NCBI GenBank assembly: GCA_963615565.1
Contig: CAVEGR010000093.1
Coordinates: forward strand, 1 to 24,249
Length of the DNA: 24,249 nucleotides
Reading direction: 5' to 3'
Source of the DNA: UBA9732 sp963615565
Lineage (GTDB): Bacteria; Spirochaetota; Spirochaetia; Sphaerochaetales; Sphaerochaetaceae
Shown: positions 6,899-14,355 of the stretch, piece by piece
Position numbering within the stretch: the stretch's first letter is position 1
Layout: every line of letters starts with the position of its first letter
Translations under genes and position numbers: made by a program
Notes under the pieces: model-generated
What the model was told of the DNA's origin: nothing
What the model saw: only the letters and a program-made list of their open reading frames with translations
Databases searched by the model: none

Positions 6899-8698
6899 CT
6901 AGACAGAAAGGTTTCTAAGATAATCTTCTGTGTTTTGATACTTGATATTTTCAAAATACTGGTTTTGACCTCTGTAGAGAACAATTTTCTCCGTAATAGG
7001 GCCGTAACGATGTTCTGTAAGGGAGCATTTTCCTTCGTCTTTTAGATGCTGGTATTGTTGTGGAATAATATGTGTGCTGTGTTTGATTTCAAAGATTTTG
7101 CAATTAGCTGCAATTGGGTCAAATATAACCATATCAAACTCGCCAATTGAGAATTGAAGGACAAACACTTCTTTCTTTGGATTAGCTAGTTTTGTTTCAA
7201 GTAATACAATATCTTCCAACATACGGCCCCTTATTTCATTTAATATTCTCTCTTGAACATAGTTTCGTTCTCCAATAGATAAAGCACTGAACTTCTCATC
7301 TTCTAATAAACTGTTGATAAGTGCCGTTGCTTGTGCATATCTAAGTCCTGGTTGTGTAATAACTGTACGTTTTGTTTTTGTGTTTACATGAGGAAGATGT
7401 TGAATATCAATGTCGTAGATTAAATCTAACAAATTTAAGTATTCTTTAATTTCAATAACGTGTGCATTATCAAGTTTTACAGACATTTCATTTTTGTTTC
7501 GAATTTCCAGTAGAGATTTCAGATTGTTTGTTACTTTTTCCATATCTATATTATCAAGGATTGCAGATTGACTTTTGGGGTCGTGGCGCATATTGTTTGC
7601 AGAGATTCCTATGTCGTTTGACTTGAAATCTTTTGTTAAAACTTCCAATGTAAAGCGGTGGTTTATGTCTTCAACAATGCGATTTATTGCACTCGTAAGT
7701 TCGTTTTTTTTATATAAATCCCATAGGGCTCTAAAATGTCCTTCGTGTTGGTAACATCTCAAAGAATGCTGTATATTGCGAGCTATTGCAGTGTCAACAT
7801 ATTCGTCAGCATTTTCCTTGTTTGCAAAGGTTGACGTCTCATTATAGTGGATTCCTCCCATGCTCATTGTTCCACCGTAGCGAATATACTCATCAATACC
7901 TTTAATTCCAAGTACACTTTCAAATTCTCTGTATGAAATGAAAGTAGTGTGAATAAAGATACAACGATCATATAGTTGTTCATCTTCAGCAAAGAGAAAT
8001 CCTAAGGAATCTGTCCCAGAGAGTATTATTTTCATCCCAAAAGTTGCAAATATGTCAGAAAAAAGCGCAGCTCCATCAATAAAATCTTCCAAAAGAGTTA
8101 CTTCATCTATGAAGATATTGTTAAAACCTTTTTCTCTTAATTCTTTAAGTGTTTTGTTTGTTTCTGCAAGAGTATTTTTGCTTGTTATTTGAATGAAAGC
8201 AGTTTTTGCTAATTCATTGCTATTCATATCATTGATGAGTTGCCGAATCATTGTTGTTTTTCCGGTTCTTCTTAGTCCATACAGAATCAATATTTTATCT
8301 TGTATATCTCCATATACGAAATTGTGTAGTTGTTGAAAACAAGCTCTTTTTTTATAATTCTTTACTGAATTTGAGAATGCTAGCAGACTTTCTCCCTCTA
8401 TGACATTCATTGTTAATGAATTAGAAGAAATTTTCATCTTTGGATATTCATTTGAGGATGTTTGATTTTTCAGCTTTTTGAGCTTTTGTTCCAACTCTTT
8501 TCTCTTTTGTATTTTTTTTGAAAGGGGTTCTAAATTATCTTGTGAAATATATTTTTCTTTTATGCCTTTTTCTTCCCTTTTTCTATAATAGTAATAATCA
8601 TGGCCTTTTACTGTTTTTTTTGTAATAGATCCAGGAGGCAGTAATGAAATTTCTTTTTCTATTTCTAAAATTTGCTGTTGCAGATCTGTTTCGTTCAT
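6899..8698 (-). CDS. AAA ATPase with C-terminal nuclease-like domain (DUF4143/AAA_14 type)
   Basis: This 599-residue cytoplasmic protein has three parts. (1) Residues 1-80 form a charged N-terminal module with PPGSITKKTVKG, YYYYRKREEKG and KYI, followed by a predicted coiled coil (KKIQKRKELEQKLKKLK). I recall this module from other prokaryotic proteins but cannot name it. (2) The AAA ATPase has Walker A GLRRTGKT (141-148) and Walker B IFIDE (195-199), followed by LSGTDS (227-231). (3) The C-terminal DUF4143-like region ends in a PD-(D/E)xK-like arrangement, with GEFDMVIFD (Asp522) and FEIKH (Glu537, Lys539). The biological role of this family is unsettled. The start has TAGGAG 9 nt upstream. 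It is a single-gene unit with a strong, operator-overlapped promoter, which suggests a tightly controlled accessory gene, possibly acquired by transfer. Confidence 0.85.
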   Translation of the reverse strand: MNETDLQQQILEIEKEISLLPPGSITKKTVKGHDYYYYRKREEKGIKEKYISQDNLEPLSKKIQKRKELEQKLKKLKNQTSSNEYPKMKISSNSLTMNVIEGESLLAFSNSVKNYKKRACFQQLHNFVYGDIQDKILILYGLRRTGKTTMIRQLINDMNSNELAKTAFIQITSKNTLAETNKTLKELREKGFNNIFIDEVTLLEDFIDGAALFSDIFATFGMKIILSGTDSLGFLFAEDEQLYDRCIFIHTTFISYREFESVLGIKGIDEYIRYGGTMSMGGIHYNETSTFANKENADEYVDTAIARNIQHSLRCYQHEGHFRALWDLYKKNELTSAINRIVEDINHRFTLEVLTKDFKSNDIGISANNMRHDPKSQSAILDNIDMEKVTNNLKSLLEIRNKNEMSVKLDNAHVIEIKEYLNLLDLIYDIDIQHLPHVNTKTKRTVITQPGLRYAQATALINSLLEDEKFSALSIGERNYVQERILNEIRGRMLEDIVLLETKLANPKKEVFVLQFSIGEFDMVIFDPIAANCKIFEIKHSTHIIPQQYQHLKDEGKCSLTEHRYGPITEKIVLYRGQNQYFENIKYQNTEDYLRNLSV

Positions 8699-8742
8699 TA
8701 GATTGGCTCCTATAGATTTAAGAAAAATTTGAAATTATACTT

Positions 8743-8771
8743 ATTATACCTAGTTATACTTAATAGTTCAA
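8743..8771 (-). promoter_or_regulatory. Sigma70-type promoter of the AAA ATPase gene
   Basis: On the minus strand, TTGAAC (8766-8771) and a perfect TATAAT (8743-8748) are separated by exactly 17 nt. This is the best-matching promoter in the window. Transcription would start near 8736, about 38 nt before the ATG. Confidence 0.8.
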
Positions 8772-8787
8772 GGTATAACTAGGTATA
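8745..8787. repeat. 15-bp perfect inverted repeat over the AAA gene promoter (candidate operator)
   Basis: TATACCTAGTTATAC (8745-8759) is exactly complementary to GTATAACTAGGTATA (8773-8787), with a 13-bp centre. One arm covers the promoter spacer and -10, and the other lies just upstream of the -35. The second arm also contains a direct repeat GGTATAACTA GGTATAACTA (8772-8791). The half-site is itself nearly palindromic (TATACCTAGTTATA), which suggests two dimer-binding sites flanking the -35. Confidence 0.75.
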
Positions 8788-8791
8788 ACTA

Positions 8792-9113
8792 AGTGTGCCT
8801 TGCTACATATTGTATAAAATTTATGCTGTCTAGGTTTAATAGAAAAGCTTCAAGAGATAATAACAAGTAACCTCTATTGCTAATTGTAGGCTTTATTGCT
8901 TGTACATGCAAAGGCACTTGTAAAGTTTAAATCACTACGTTTGGAACACTGCCTACGTCTGCTATGCGGGTTACAATCACTACAAAATGGCCTACACTTG
9001 CTACAAATACTAGGTCCGCTACACTGGGCACACTGTCAGTACTCGTAAGTGTCATAGGTGTAGCCCAAATTGTGGTCAGTGTGGCTCTATGAGTTATAAC
9101 ATCTTAAGATTTT
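8792..9113. other. Intergenic stretch with GC-richer degenerate repeats
   Basis: I find no gene with a start and ribosome binding site. From about 8930 to 9090 the DNA is visibly richer in G and C than its surroundings and built of recurring CTAC/CACTAC/TACACT words. AATCACTAC occurs at 8930-8938 and 8975-8983, a period of 45 bp, followed in both cases by TGG and CCTAC. From about 9040 to 9085 similar words appear in the opposite orientation. One frame reads as Tyr-rich and later Cys-rich peptide but is interrupted by TAG (9011-9013) and has no proper start. No terminator for either flanking minus-strand gene is evident. Confidence 0.45.
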
Positions 9114-10685
9114 TTATTTAATCACAATACCGCTTAGACTTTGGGTGGGAGCGTTTTTATATATGGCAAATTCGCCGTTTACCATCACATATTCTAGTCC
9201 ACTACACATAGCAAATGGGTTAGATGGAGTAGAATTGTCGTTAAGAGTTTTTGGGTCAAAGACTAGAAGATCCGCTTTCATGCCTTCTGCTATTTTGCCT
9301 CTATCTTTTATTCCCAGTCTTTGAGCAACTTTGTAGGTCATTTTACAAATGGCTTCTTCATAGCTTGCTGTCTTACTGGTTTTGCACATGGTTTCAAGAA
9401 GGTGAATAGCAGCATTTGCACTTCTTGGATGAGCTGTACTTCCAGTATAAAGAGCATCTGTTCCAAAGTGCATTAATGGATCTTTGAATATCTTTCTAAG
9501 GTTCTCTGTGCTTTGAGTTACATCTGTCATAAGAGCAAGTTCATTTTCTTTAGCAAGAAGTGAAAAGAGGGCGTCAAATGGATCTTTTCTTAATTTTTTT
9601 GATGCTTCTGCTAAAGTTAGGCCATTGTATTGTGGAGAACTTTCTAGAGAGGTAATGGTAATATTGTCCCAACCACAAAGCTGAATAATGCTGTCCCAGC
9701 CTTGAGGATTTAACATTTGTTCAATCACTTTTTCCCTGAGTTCAGTATTATTTTCTAGATTCTCCAATGTTTTTGAAAGTTCTTCTTTCTCAAGACGTAA
9801 TAAGAAAGGAGGAAGAAGACTAAAGAGGCTAGTACTTCCATATTCATAAGGATATTGGTCAAAGCAAACATCAAAGCCTTCATTTCTAAAGTTGTGTATT
9901 TTTTCTAGTATTAAATCAACCTTATCTTGATTTGCTTTTCCAATTGCTTTTAGATGTGAGATTTCAAGTTTTACACCTGTTTTTCTTACATATCCAAGAA
10001 TTTCATCAATTGAAGAGAGAATTTCATTACCTTCACATCTGTGGTGGACTGCAAATATGGCATCATGTTTTTTTACAACTTTAAGAAGGTTTAATATTTC
10101 TTCTTCATTTGCAAAAAGACATGGAGCATAATAAAGACCTGTGGAAAAACCCATACATCCTTGGCTAAGAGAAGCATCAAGAAGGTTACACATTACTTCT
10201 ATTTCTTCTGCAGTTGCTTTTCTATTTGGGTTTCCTTTAATTGCTGTCATCCTTAGCATACTGTGGCTTTGAAGAAATGCCATGTTGATACCTGGTTTTA
10301 ATTGTTTTTGAAACCCTTCAAAATTTGTCCAGTTCCAATTGCCATTATAGTGGCCAAGAATATCGGCAAAAACAGGAAGATCAGATATCTGTCTTGGATA
10401 AACACCTATGCCACAGTTGCCAGAAAGGTCAAATGTGATGCCTTGTTGGAGTTTGTATCTCATGTGAGGATCTCTGAGAGCTTCAAGCTCACTATGTGCG
10501 TGAATATCCATAAAACCAGGGCAGAGAATTTTGTCTTGAATGTCAATTTCCATAAGATTTGCATCTTGTGGAATGTCCTGAGAACTTAAAATGGACACAA
10601 TAGTATTGCCATCTACAAGAACATTGGCCTTGACAGGCTTTTTACCTGTTCCATCAATCACGAGTCCATTTTTAAATAGTACCAT
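9114..10685 (-). CDS. N-acyl-D-amino-acid deacylase / D-aminoacylase family amidohydrolase
   Basis: This 523-residue cytoplasmic metallo-hydrolase has the D-aminoacylase pattern. PGFMDIHAHSE supplies the HxH metal ligands (His62, His64), GNCGIG the family cysteine ligand (Cys91), VHHRCEG (His214/215) and EISHLKAIG (His244) further ligands, and FGTDALYTG the catalytic aspartate (Asp409). The C-terminal KADLLVFDP strand is typical of the superfamily. The expected reaction is hydrolysis of N-acyl-D-amino acids to the free D-amino acid and carboxylate, although related members cleave other cyclic or acylated amides. The start has AAGGGAG about 10 nt upstream. It begins 7 nt after the pseudo-Fic gene stops, so the two are almost certainly co-transcribed. 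Possible substrates come from peptidoglycan or host-modified D-amino acids (inference). Confidence 0.88.
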   Translation of the reverse strand: MVLFKNGLVIDGTGKKPVKANVLVDGNTIVSILSSQDIPQDANLMEIDIQDKILCPGFMDIHAHSELEALRDPHMRYKLQQGITFDLSGNCGIGVYPRQISDLPVFADILGHYNGNWNWTNFEGFQKQLKPGINMAFLQSHSMLRMTAIKGNPNRKATAEEIEVMCNLLDASLSQGCMGFSTGLYYAPCLFANEEEILNLLKVVKKHDAIFAVHHRCEGNEILSSIDEILGYVRKTGVKLEISHLKAIGKANQDKVDLILEKIHNFRNEGFDVCFDQYPYEYGSTSLFSLLPPFLLRLEKEELSKTLENLENNTELREKVIEQMLNPQGWDSIIQLCGWDNITITSLESSPQYNGLTLAEASKKLRKDPFDALFSLLAKENELALMTDVTQSTENLRKIFKDPLMHFGTDALYTGSTAHPRSANAAIHLLETMCKTSKTASYEEAICKMTYKVAQRLGIKDRGKIAEGMKADLLVFDPKTLNDNSTPSNPFAMCSGLEYVMVNGEFAIYKNAPTQSLSGIVIK

Positions 10686-10692
10686 TTAGATT

Positions 10693-11511
10693 TCACTCCC
10701 TTGTTGTTGCGTCCAAAATCATGGATACAAGCGTTTGTGAATTACCTCTGATTTTTGTTGATGCCAAAGCAGCTTTGAGCTCTGGAATCTTTGCTTGTCC
10801 AAAGATTGCTGGTGGAAGTTTTGCTTTATATATTTCATTTGCAAGTAGTATAAAAGCAAGAATTGAATTTGCACTTTGGAAAGGGGAAATTCTAAGTATT
10901 TCAGTAAATAAAAAAGCTGCTCTTGCAACAGGATGTAGAACTGACCACGGTCCACTATATTGTTCAAGCATTGCTTCTGTTTCTTGTGCTTGAGTTCCTC
11001 CTAGTTTGTAGTTGCCACCTTCTTTTTCGTTAATTGAAGTTAATAACCTAGCATGTAGTTCAAGAAGTTTCTTTTCATTTAGGTTAAATGGAATTGAACT
11101 TAAAATAGACTGTGCATTTAAAGCAAGAACTTGAATTGCAAGTTCAACATCTACTTGGTTTTGGAGATTAAAAATACCTATTACTTGTTCAATGCTCAGT
11201 TCAATATCATCAAAAGCAAGAGCTTCAAGTACAATTTGGGCCTTTTGCTTTATTGTTAGAGGGGCTTGAACAAAGCTAGAGCGCAGTTCATCTGCTTTTT
11301 TGTAATCTTGGGTGCCTGTTCTGAGGCTTCTATTTTTGATGTATCTTAATGTCCTTCCGTCTGCTGGCTTTTGTGTCCCAACTGGAATTCCCCAAACCCA
11401 TTCTCCACAACGAGATGCACCTTCAATTTTGCCTTCTGCACAAAGAGATCTTACTCGTCTTTCACTAATGTTCCATTTCTGGGCTGCTTCTTTTGTGCTA
11501 ATGTACTCCAT
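10693..11511 (-). CDS. HTH protein with a degenerate (inactive) Fic domain
   Basis: This 272-residue protein starts with a MerR/excisionase-like helix-turn-helix, EYISTKEAAQKWNISERRVR (2-21), followed by the wing-like GEWVWGIPVGTQKPADGR. The second half follows the Fic fold: ELHARLLTSINEKEGGNYKL (151-170) matches the Fic 'LHxxL...GxYR' region, and HPVARAAFLFTEILRISPF matches the helix before the active site. The catalytic HPFxDGNGR becomes SPFQSANSI (209-217), so the catalytic His and the anion-binding glycines are lost while the frame stays intact. AMPylation activity is therefore unlikely. I chose ATG 11511 because AAAGGAGAGG lies upstream and the HTH starts here; the frame extends 16 codons further without a better site. 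It lies between the amylase and D-aminoacylase genes and may regulate them. Confidence 0.75.
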   Translation of the reverse strand: MEYISTKEAAQKWNISERRVRSLCAEGKIEGASRCGEWVWGIPVGTQKPADGRTLRYIKNRSLRTGTQDYKKADELRSSFVQAPLTIKQKAQIVLEALAFDDIELSIEQVIGIFNLQNQVDVELAIQVLALNAQSILSSIPFNLNEKKLLELHARLLTSINEKEGGNYKLGGTQAQETEAMLEQYSGPWSVLHPVARAAFLFTEILRISPFQSANSILAFILLANEIYKAKLPPAIFGQAKIPELKAALASTKIRGNSQTLVSMILDATTRE

Positions 11512-11580
11512 TTCAAAACCTCTCCTTTTAGGATATTCCGAACTCGGATGGAATTTCAAGTATACTTTGAAAGATTACAT

Positions 11581-11596
11581 AGGTTTTGAAAAACCT
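11581..11596. other. Short perfect hairpin between amylase and HTH/Fic-like genes
   Basis: AGGTTTT (11581-11587) pairs with AAAACCT (11590-11596) across a 2-nt centre, directly after the amylase stop on the minus strand. There is no T-run after it, so it is at most an mRNA 3'-end or processing hairpin rather than a standard terminator. The rest of the 85-bp gap shows no clear promoter. Confidence 0.35.
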
Positions 11597-13450
11597 CTAC
11601 ACAAGTAAAATAAGAAGAGAGCAGTTGGGTTTTACATTTATTGAGAGTTTTCCGTCTTTGATTAAAGCGTTTCCATCACCAATAATTACATTTGCTTTAG
11701 AAGAGGGAAGCAGGGTCAAATCAAGTTCAAGTTCTCTTTCCTTTCCTCTGTTTATGACAGAGACAAAGGCTTTGCCATCCTCTACTCTTAGAATTGCAAA
11801 TGCTTCATCATCCAGAGGCTTGAAGATTACAGCAGACCAAGGCATAATTTTGTCTTTTCTTATTTGGCCAAGCTTTTTCATATAAGAAAGCATGTCCTTA
11901 TCCTGCTTATCCTCTCTCCATTCCATTGGATAGCGTGCACCTTCATTGGACTCCACTGTCCCGTCAAGGAGTACTTCGTCTCCGTAGTATGTGCTAGGCA
12001 TTCCAGGGAGCATGTAGAGTGCAAGCTGTACACCTTTGTAGATATCTCTGTCAAAGACTTCTCTGTGATTATGAAGCCTTGGTGTATCGTGAGAATCAAA
12101 AAGATTCATCTGAAGGTATGGCGTTTGTCCTGGAACGGAGTCAATTGCGGCCTTGAGAGCTTCTGTAACCTCTTTGCCAGTAAGTGGTTTATCAAGTTCC
12201 GGATTATGACCTTTTCTAGAAGAGATAAACCTGTCTTTTTCACCAATCCAGCTTCTTAGTGGTCTTCCAGCTCCGTAGTAATTCATTGTAGCATTCCACA
12301 TATCTCCCTGCAAAAAGAGAGTGCTATCATCCCAGTCTTCGCCAACAAGGTAGAGGTCCTTTTTCACTTTTCTCAGCTCTCTGTTTATATCTCTCCAAAT
12401 ATCCTGACAAAGCTGTTCACTTCCCCTTCTTCCAACTTCAGGAGCAACGTCAAGTCTCCAGCCGTCAATATTAAATGGAGATCTAAGGTATTTCTTCATC
12501 ACAGAGTTTCCCCCTTTGTACATCAGATTTCTCAATTTTTCTGAAGAATATCTTAACTGAGGGAGAGTCTTTACATCCTGCCAACATGCAACTGAGCCAT
12601 CAGAATTAAAGTAGTAGAAACTGTGTTCGTCAGATTTAGGGTCCTCCAAAGCTTTCTTAAGCCATACGCTATTGAGGCTTGTATGGTTGATGGATATGTC
12701 GAGTATTACTTTTATATTATTTTTGTGCATTGTTTCTACAAGACTTACTAGCGCATCATCTCCACCTAACTTTGGATCTATTGAGAAAAAATCCAATGTG
12801 TCATAGCGGTGTACTGACTCTGAAGAGAATATGGGGTTGATGTAGATTACATCTATTCCAAGTGCCTTCAGATAATCAATTTTCTGTTCAATGCCCTTGA
12901 GATCTCCGTTGTAGAAGTCACAGCAACGTGATTGAACCCAGCTTTTTGGTTTTTCTGTCCACTCTGGAGTTGTTACTTTTCCTCCGTCAAATTCATACTG
13001 TCCATTTTTTGCACCAACAGAGGAATCTCCATTACAGAATCTGTCTGGAAAAATTTGGTAGCAGGTTGATGAGGCCACCCACTGGGGAGCTGTTTGCCCC
13101 GTCATGATGGAAAAACGTTGATAGACCGATGGTGTATAGCGGTTTATCCCGGCTAGAGAATAATAATAGCTGACGCCATCTATGAAGAAAACGAAAAAGT
13201 ATCGGAATAGAGTCTCGTCGCAACTAGTGCATACTTCTGTGCTGTACTTTATAGCTCCGTTGAAGAAGCCATCTTCTTCCATCTTCTTCATGTAAACGAG
13301 TCCTGCTTCACTGTCATACTTCAAATATACACTGTCAGGGGCAGAAGAAAAAACAACTGAAAGAGTAACGGCTTCTCCCTTTTTAGGAAAAAGGGGACTG
13401 ACGAAAGAGGATGAAAAAGATGAATATACAAGTGGTAAATCTGTAATCAT
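11597..13450 (-). CDS. GH13 alpha-amylase family enzyme (neopullulanase/cyclomaltodextrinase-like)
   Basis: This 617-residue protein without a signal peptide should hydrolyse alpha-1,4-glucans, maltodextrins or cyclodextrins in the cytoplasm. It has an N-terminal beta-sandwich of about 120 residues, typical of neopullulanase/maltogenic amylase relatives, then a (beta/alpha)8 barrel starting at STCYQIFPDRF. The conserved regions are present: DISINH (region I), GWRLDVA with nucleophile Asp334, VGEDWDD with acid/base Glu371, and FDSHDTPR with His454-Asp455. A C-terminal beta domain ends in SLLILLV. The ATG at 13450 is used because GGAGG precedes it by 5 nt; an in-frame GTG four codons earlier overlaps that site. 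It follows the HAD phosphatase gene by 22 nt, suggesting a sugar-metabolism pair. Confidence 0.92.
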   Translation of the reverse strand: MITDLPLVYSSFSSSFVSPLFPKKGEAVTLSVVFSSAPDSVYLKYDSEAGLVYMKKMEEDGFFNGAIKYSTEVCTSCDETLFRYFFVFFIDGVSYYYSLAGINRYTPSVYQRFSIMTGQTAPQWVASSTCYQIFPDRFCNGDSSVGAKNGQYEFDGGKVTTPEWTEKPKSWVQSRCCDFYNGDLKGIEQKIDYLKALGIDVIYINPIFSSESVHRYDTLDFFSIDPKLGGDDALVSLVETMHKNNIKVILDISINHTSLNSVWLKKALEDPKSDEHSFYYFNSDGSVACWQDVKTLPQLRYSSEKLRNLMYKGGNSVMKKYLRSPFNIDGWRLDVAPEVGRRGSEQLCQDIWRDINRELRKVKKDLYLVGEDWDDSTLFLQGDMWNATMNYYGAGRPLRSWIGEKDRFISSRKGHNPELDKPLTGKEVTEALKAAIDSVPGQTPYLQMNLFDSHDTPRLHNHREVFDRDIYKGVQLALYMLPGMPSTYYGDEVLLDGTVESNEGARYPMEWREDKQDKDMLSYMKKLGQIRKDKIMPWSAVIFKPLDDEAFAILRVEDGKAFVSVINRGKERELELDLTLLPSSKANVIIGDGNALIKDGKLSINVKPNCSLLILLV

Positions 13451-13472
13451 AAAAACCTCCACAACTTGTAAG

Positions 13473-14282
13473 CTACCTTACAACAAAACGTTCAATAGCT
13501 TCAGCAACAGCACCATGTTCACAGTCTGCATTAGTGACATAAGTAGCTAGTGCTTTGATGTCTTCAGGTGCGTTGTTAACAGCAACTGAGATGCCTGCAG
13601 CTTTGAACATGTCAATATCATTATAATAGTCTCCTATGGCCATAACATTCTCTTTTTTTATGCCATAGTACTTGCATAGGGCATTAATTGCAGTTCCTTT
13701 GTTTACCCCATGGAGCAATATTTCAAGATAGAAAGGAGCTGATTTATAGGCATCTACAATGCCCTCATATCTTTTGTTTATTTCGTTCATAAGAGCTGTA
13801 ACTTTATCAGAGTCCCTGTTTACTCCTAACAATTTGTGAATTTTGGTTGTTTGGAAAAGCTTTGGAAGGCTGGCAAATTTAGCAGGTATTTTTAATGCCT
13901 TTGATTCATAGTTTGCCCAAAAGTCATTGTTGGGTTCTAAGAACCAATCGCTTCTGTGATATGCAAACAAAATACAGCCCATTTCTTTTGCTAAATAATA
14001 AAGTTCTAGGGCCAGCTCTTTATCAATTGAATGTTCTTCAATAATGTTGCCTTCCCAGTCTTCAATGAGAGCGCCACCAAGAGATGGGATTGTTCCTTTT
14101 ATACCAATCTGGTTCATGAAATCTTTAATAGAAAGGGTGTTTCTTCCTGAAATAATAGCAAAGTGTAGACCATCTTCAAGAACAGCTTTTCTTATAACTT
14201 TCTTATTGATTTCCGGGATTCCTAGGTGGTCAAATGATAAAGTGTTATCAATATCGCAACAGATTAGTTTTGTTTTCTCCAT
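13473..14282 (-). CDS. Cof-type HAD-superfamily phosphatase
   Basis: This 269-residue cytoplasmic phosphatase, probably acting on sugar phosphates or related small phosphorylated metabolites, carries the four HAD motifs. DIDNTL supplies nucleophile Asp10 and Asp12, IISGRN is motif II, HKLLGVNRD lies near the motif III lysine, and MAIGDYYNDIDMF is the acidic motif IV. The large C2-type cap insert and overall length fit the Cof/YbjI group. No Shine-Dalgarno precedes the ATG. A minus-strand TTGACA (14314-14319) with a weak TTTGAT 17 nt further on would start transcription only 1-3 nt before the ATG, so the mRNA may be leaderless. It is the first gene of the minus-strand run ending at 9114. Confidence 0.88.
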   Translation of the reverse strand: MEKTKLICCDIDNTLSFDHLGIPEINKKVIRKAVLEDGLHFAIISGRNTLSIKDFMNQIGIKGTIPSLGGALIEDWEGNIIEEHSIDKELALELYYLAKEMGCILFAYHRSDWFLEPNNDFWANYESKALKIPAKFASLPKLFQTTKIHKLLGVNRDSDKVTALMNEINKRYEGIVDAYKSAPFYLEILLHGVNKGTAINALCKYYGIKKENVMAIGDYYNDIDMFKAAGISVAVNNAPEDIKALATYVTNADCEHGAVAEAIERFVVR

Positions 14283-14290
14283 AGGGCTTA

Positions 14291-14319
14291 ATCAAAAACT
14301 TTTAATAAACTAATGTCAA
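14291..14319 (-). promoter_or_regulatory. Candidate promoter of the HAD-amylase unit
   Basis: A minus-strand consensus -35 TTGACA (14314-14319) and a weaker -10 TTTGAT (14291-14296, 4 of 6 matches) have a 17-nt spacer. The predicted start of transcription lies at about 14284, practically at the ATG (14282). This agrees with the missing ribosome binding site. Confidence 0.5.
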
Positions 14320-14335
14320 CGGGTTTGGGATATCG

Positions 14336-14344
14336 TGATATAAT
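14336..14344 (+). promoter_or_regulatory. Extended -10 promoter of the EEP-domain gene
   Basis: TGATATAAT is a perfect extended -10 (TGnTATAAT). No good -35 is seen, as is common for extended -10 promoters. Transcription would start near 14351, leaving about 5 nt before the ATG at 14356, and no Shine-Dalgarno is present. Confidence 0.6.
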
Positions 14345-14355
14345 ACCTTTTACAT

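Noticed and set aside
8987..9120. Cys-rich reading frame (KCHRCSPNCGQC) as a small zinc-binding protein
   Set aside because: The frame is interrupted by TAG at 9011-9013, has no ribosome binding site or good start, and the Cys codons come from the underlying repeated TGT words.
11577..11603. Third copy of the dispersed GAGGTTTTTGC repeat after the amylase gene
   Set aside because: Only about 12 bp (GAAAAACCTCTACACAA) resemble the family, and the TTTTGCAAAA core is missing. It is better explained as an independent small hairpin.
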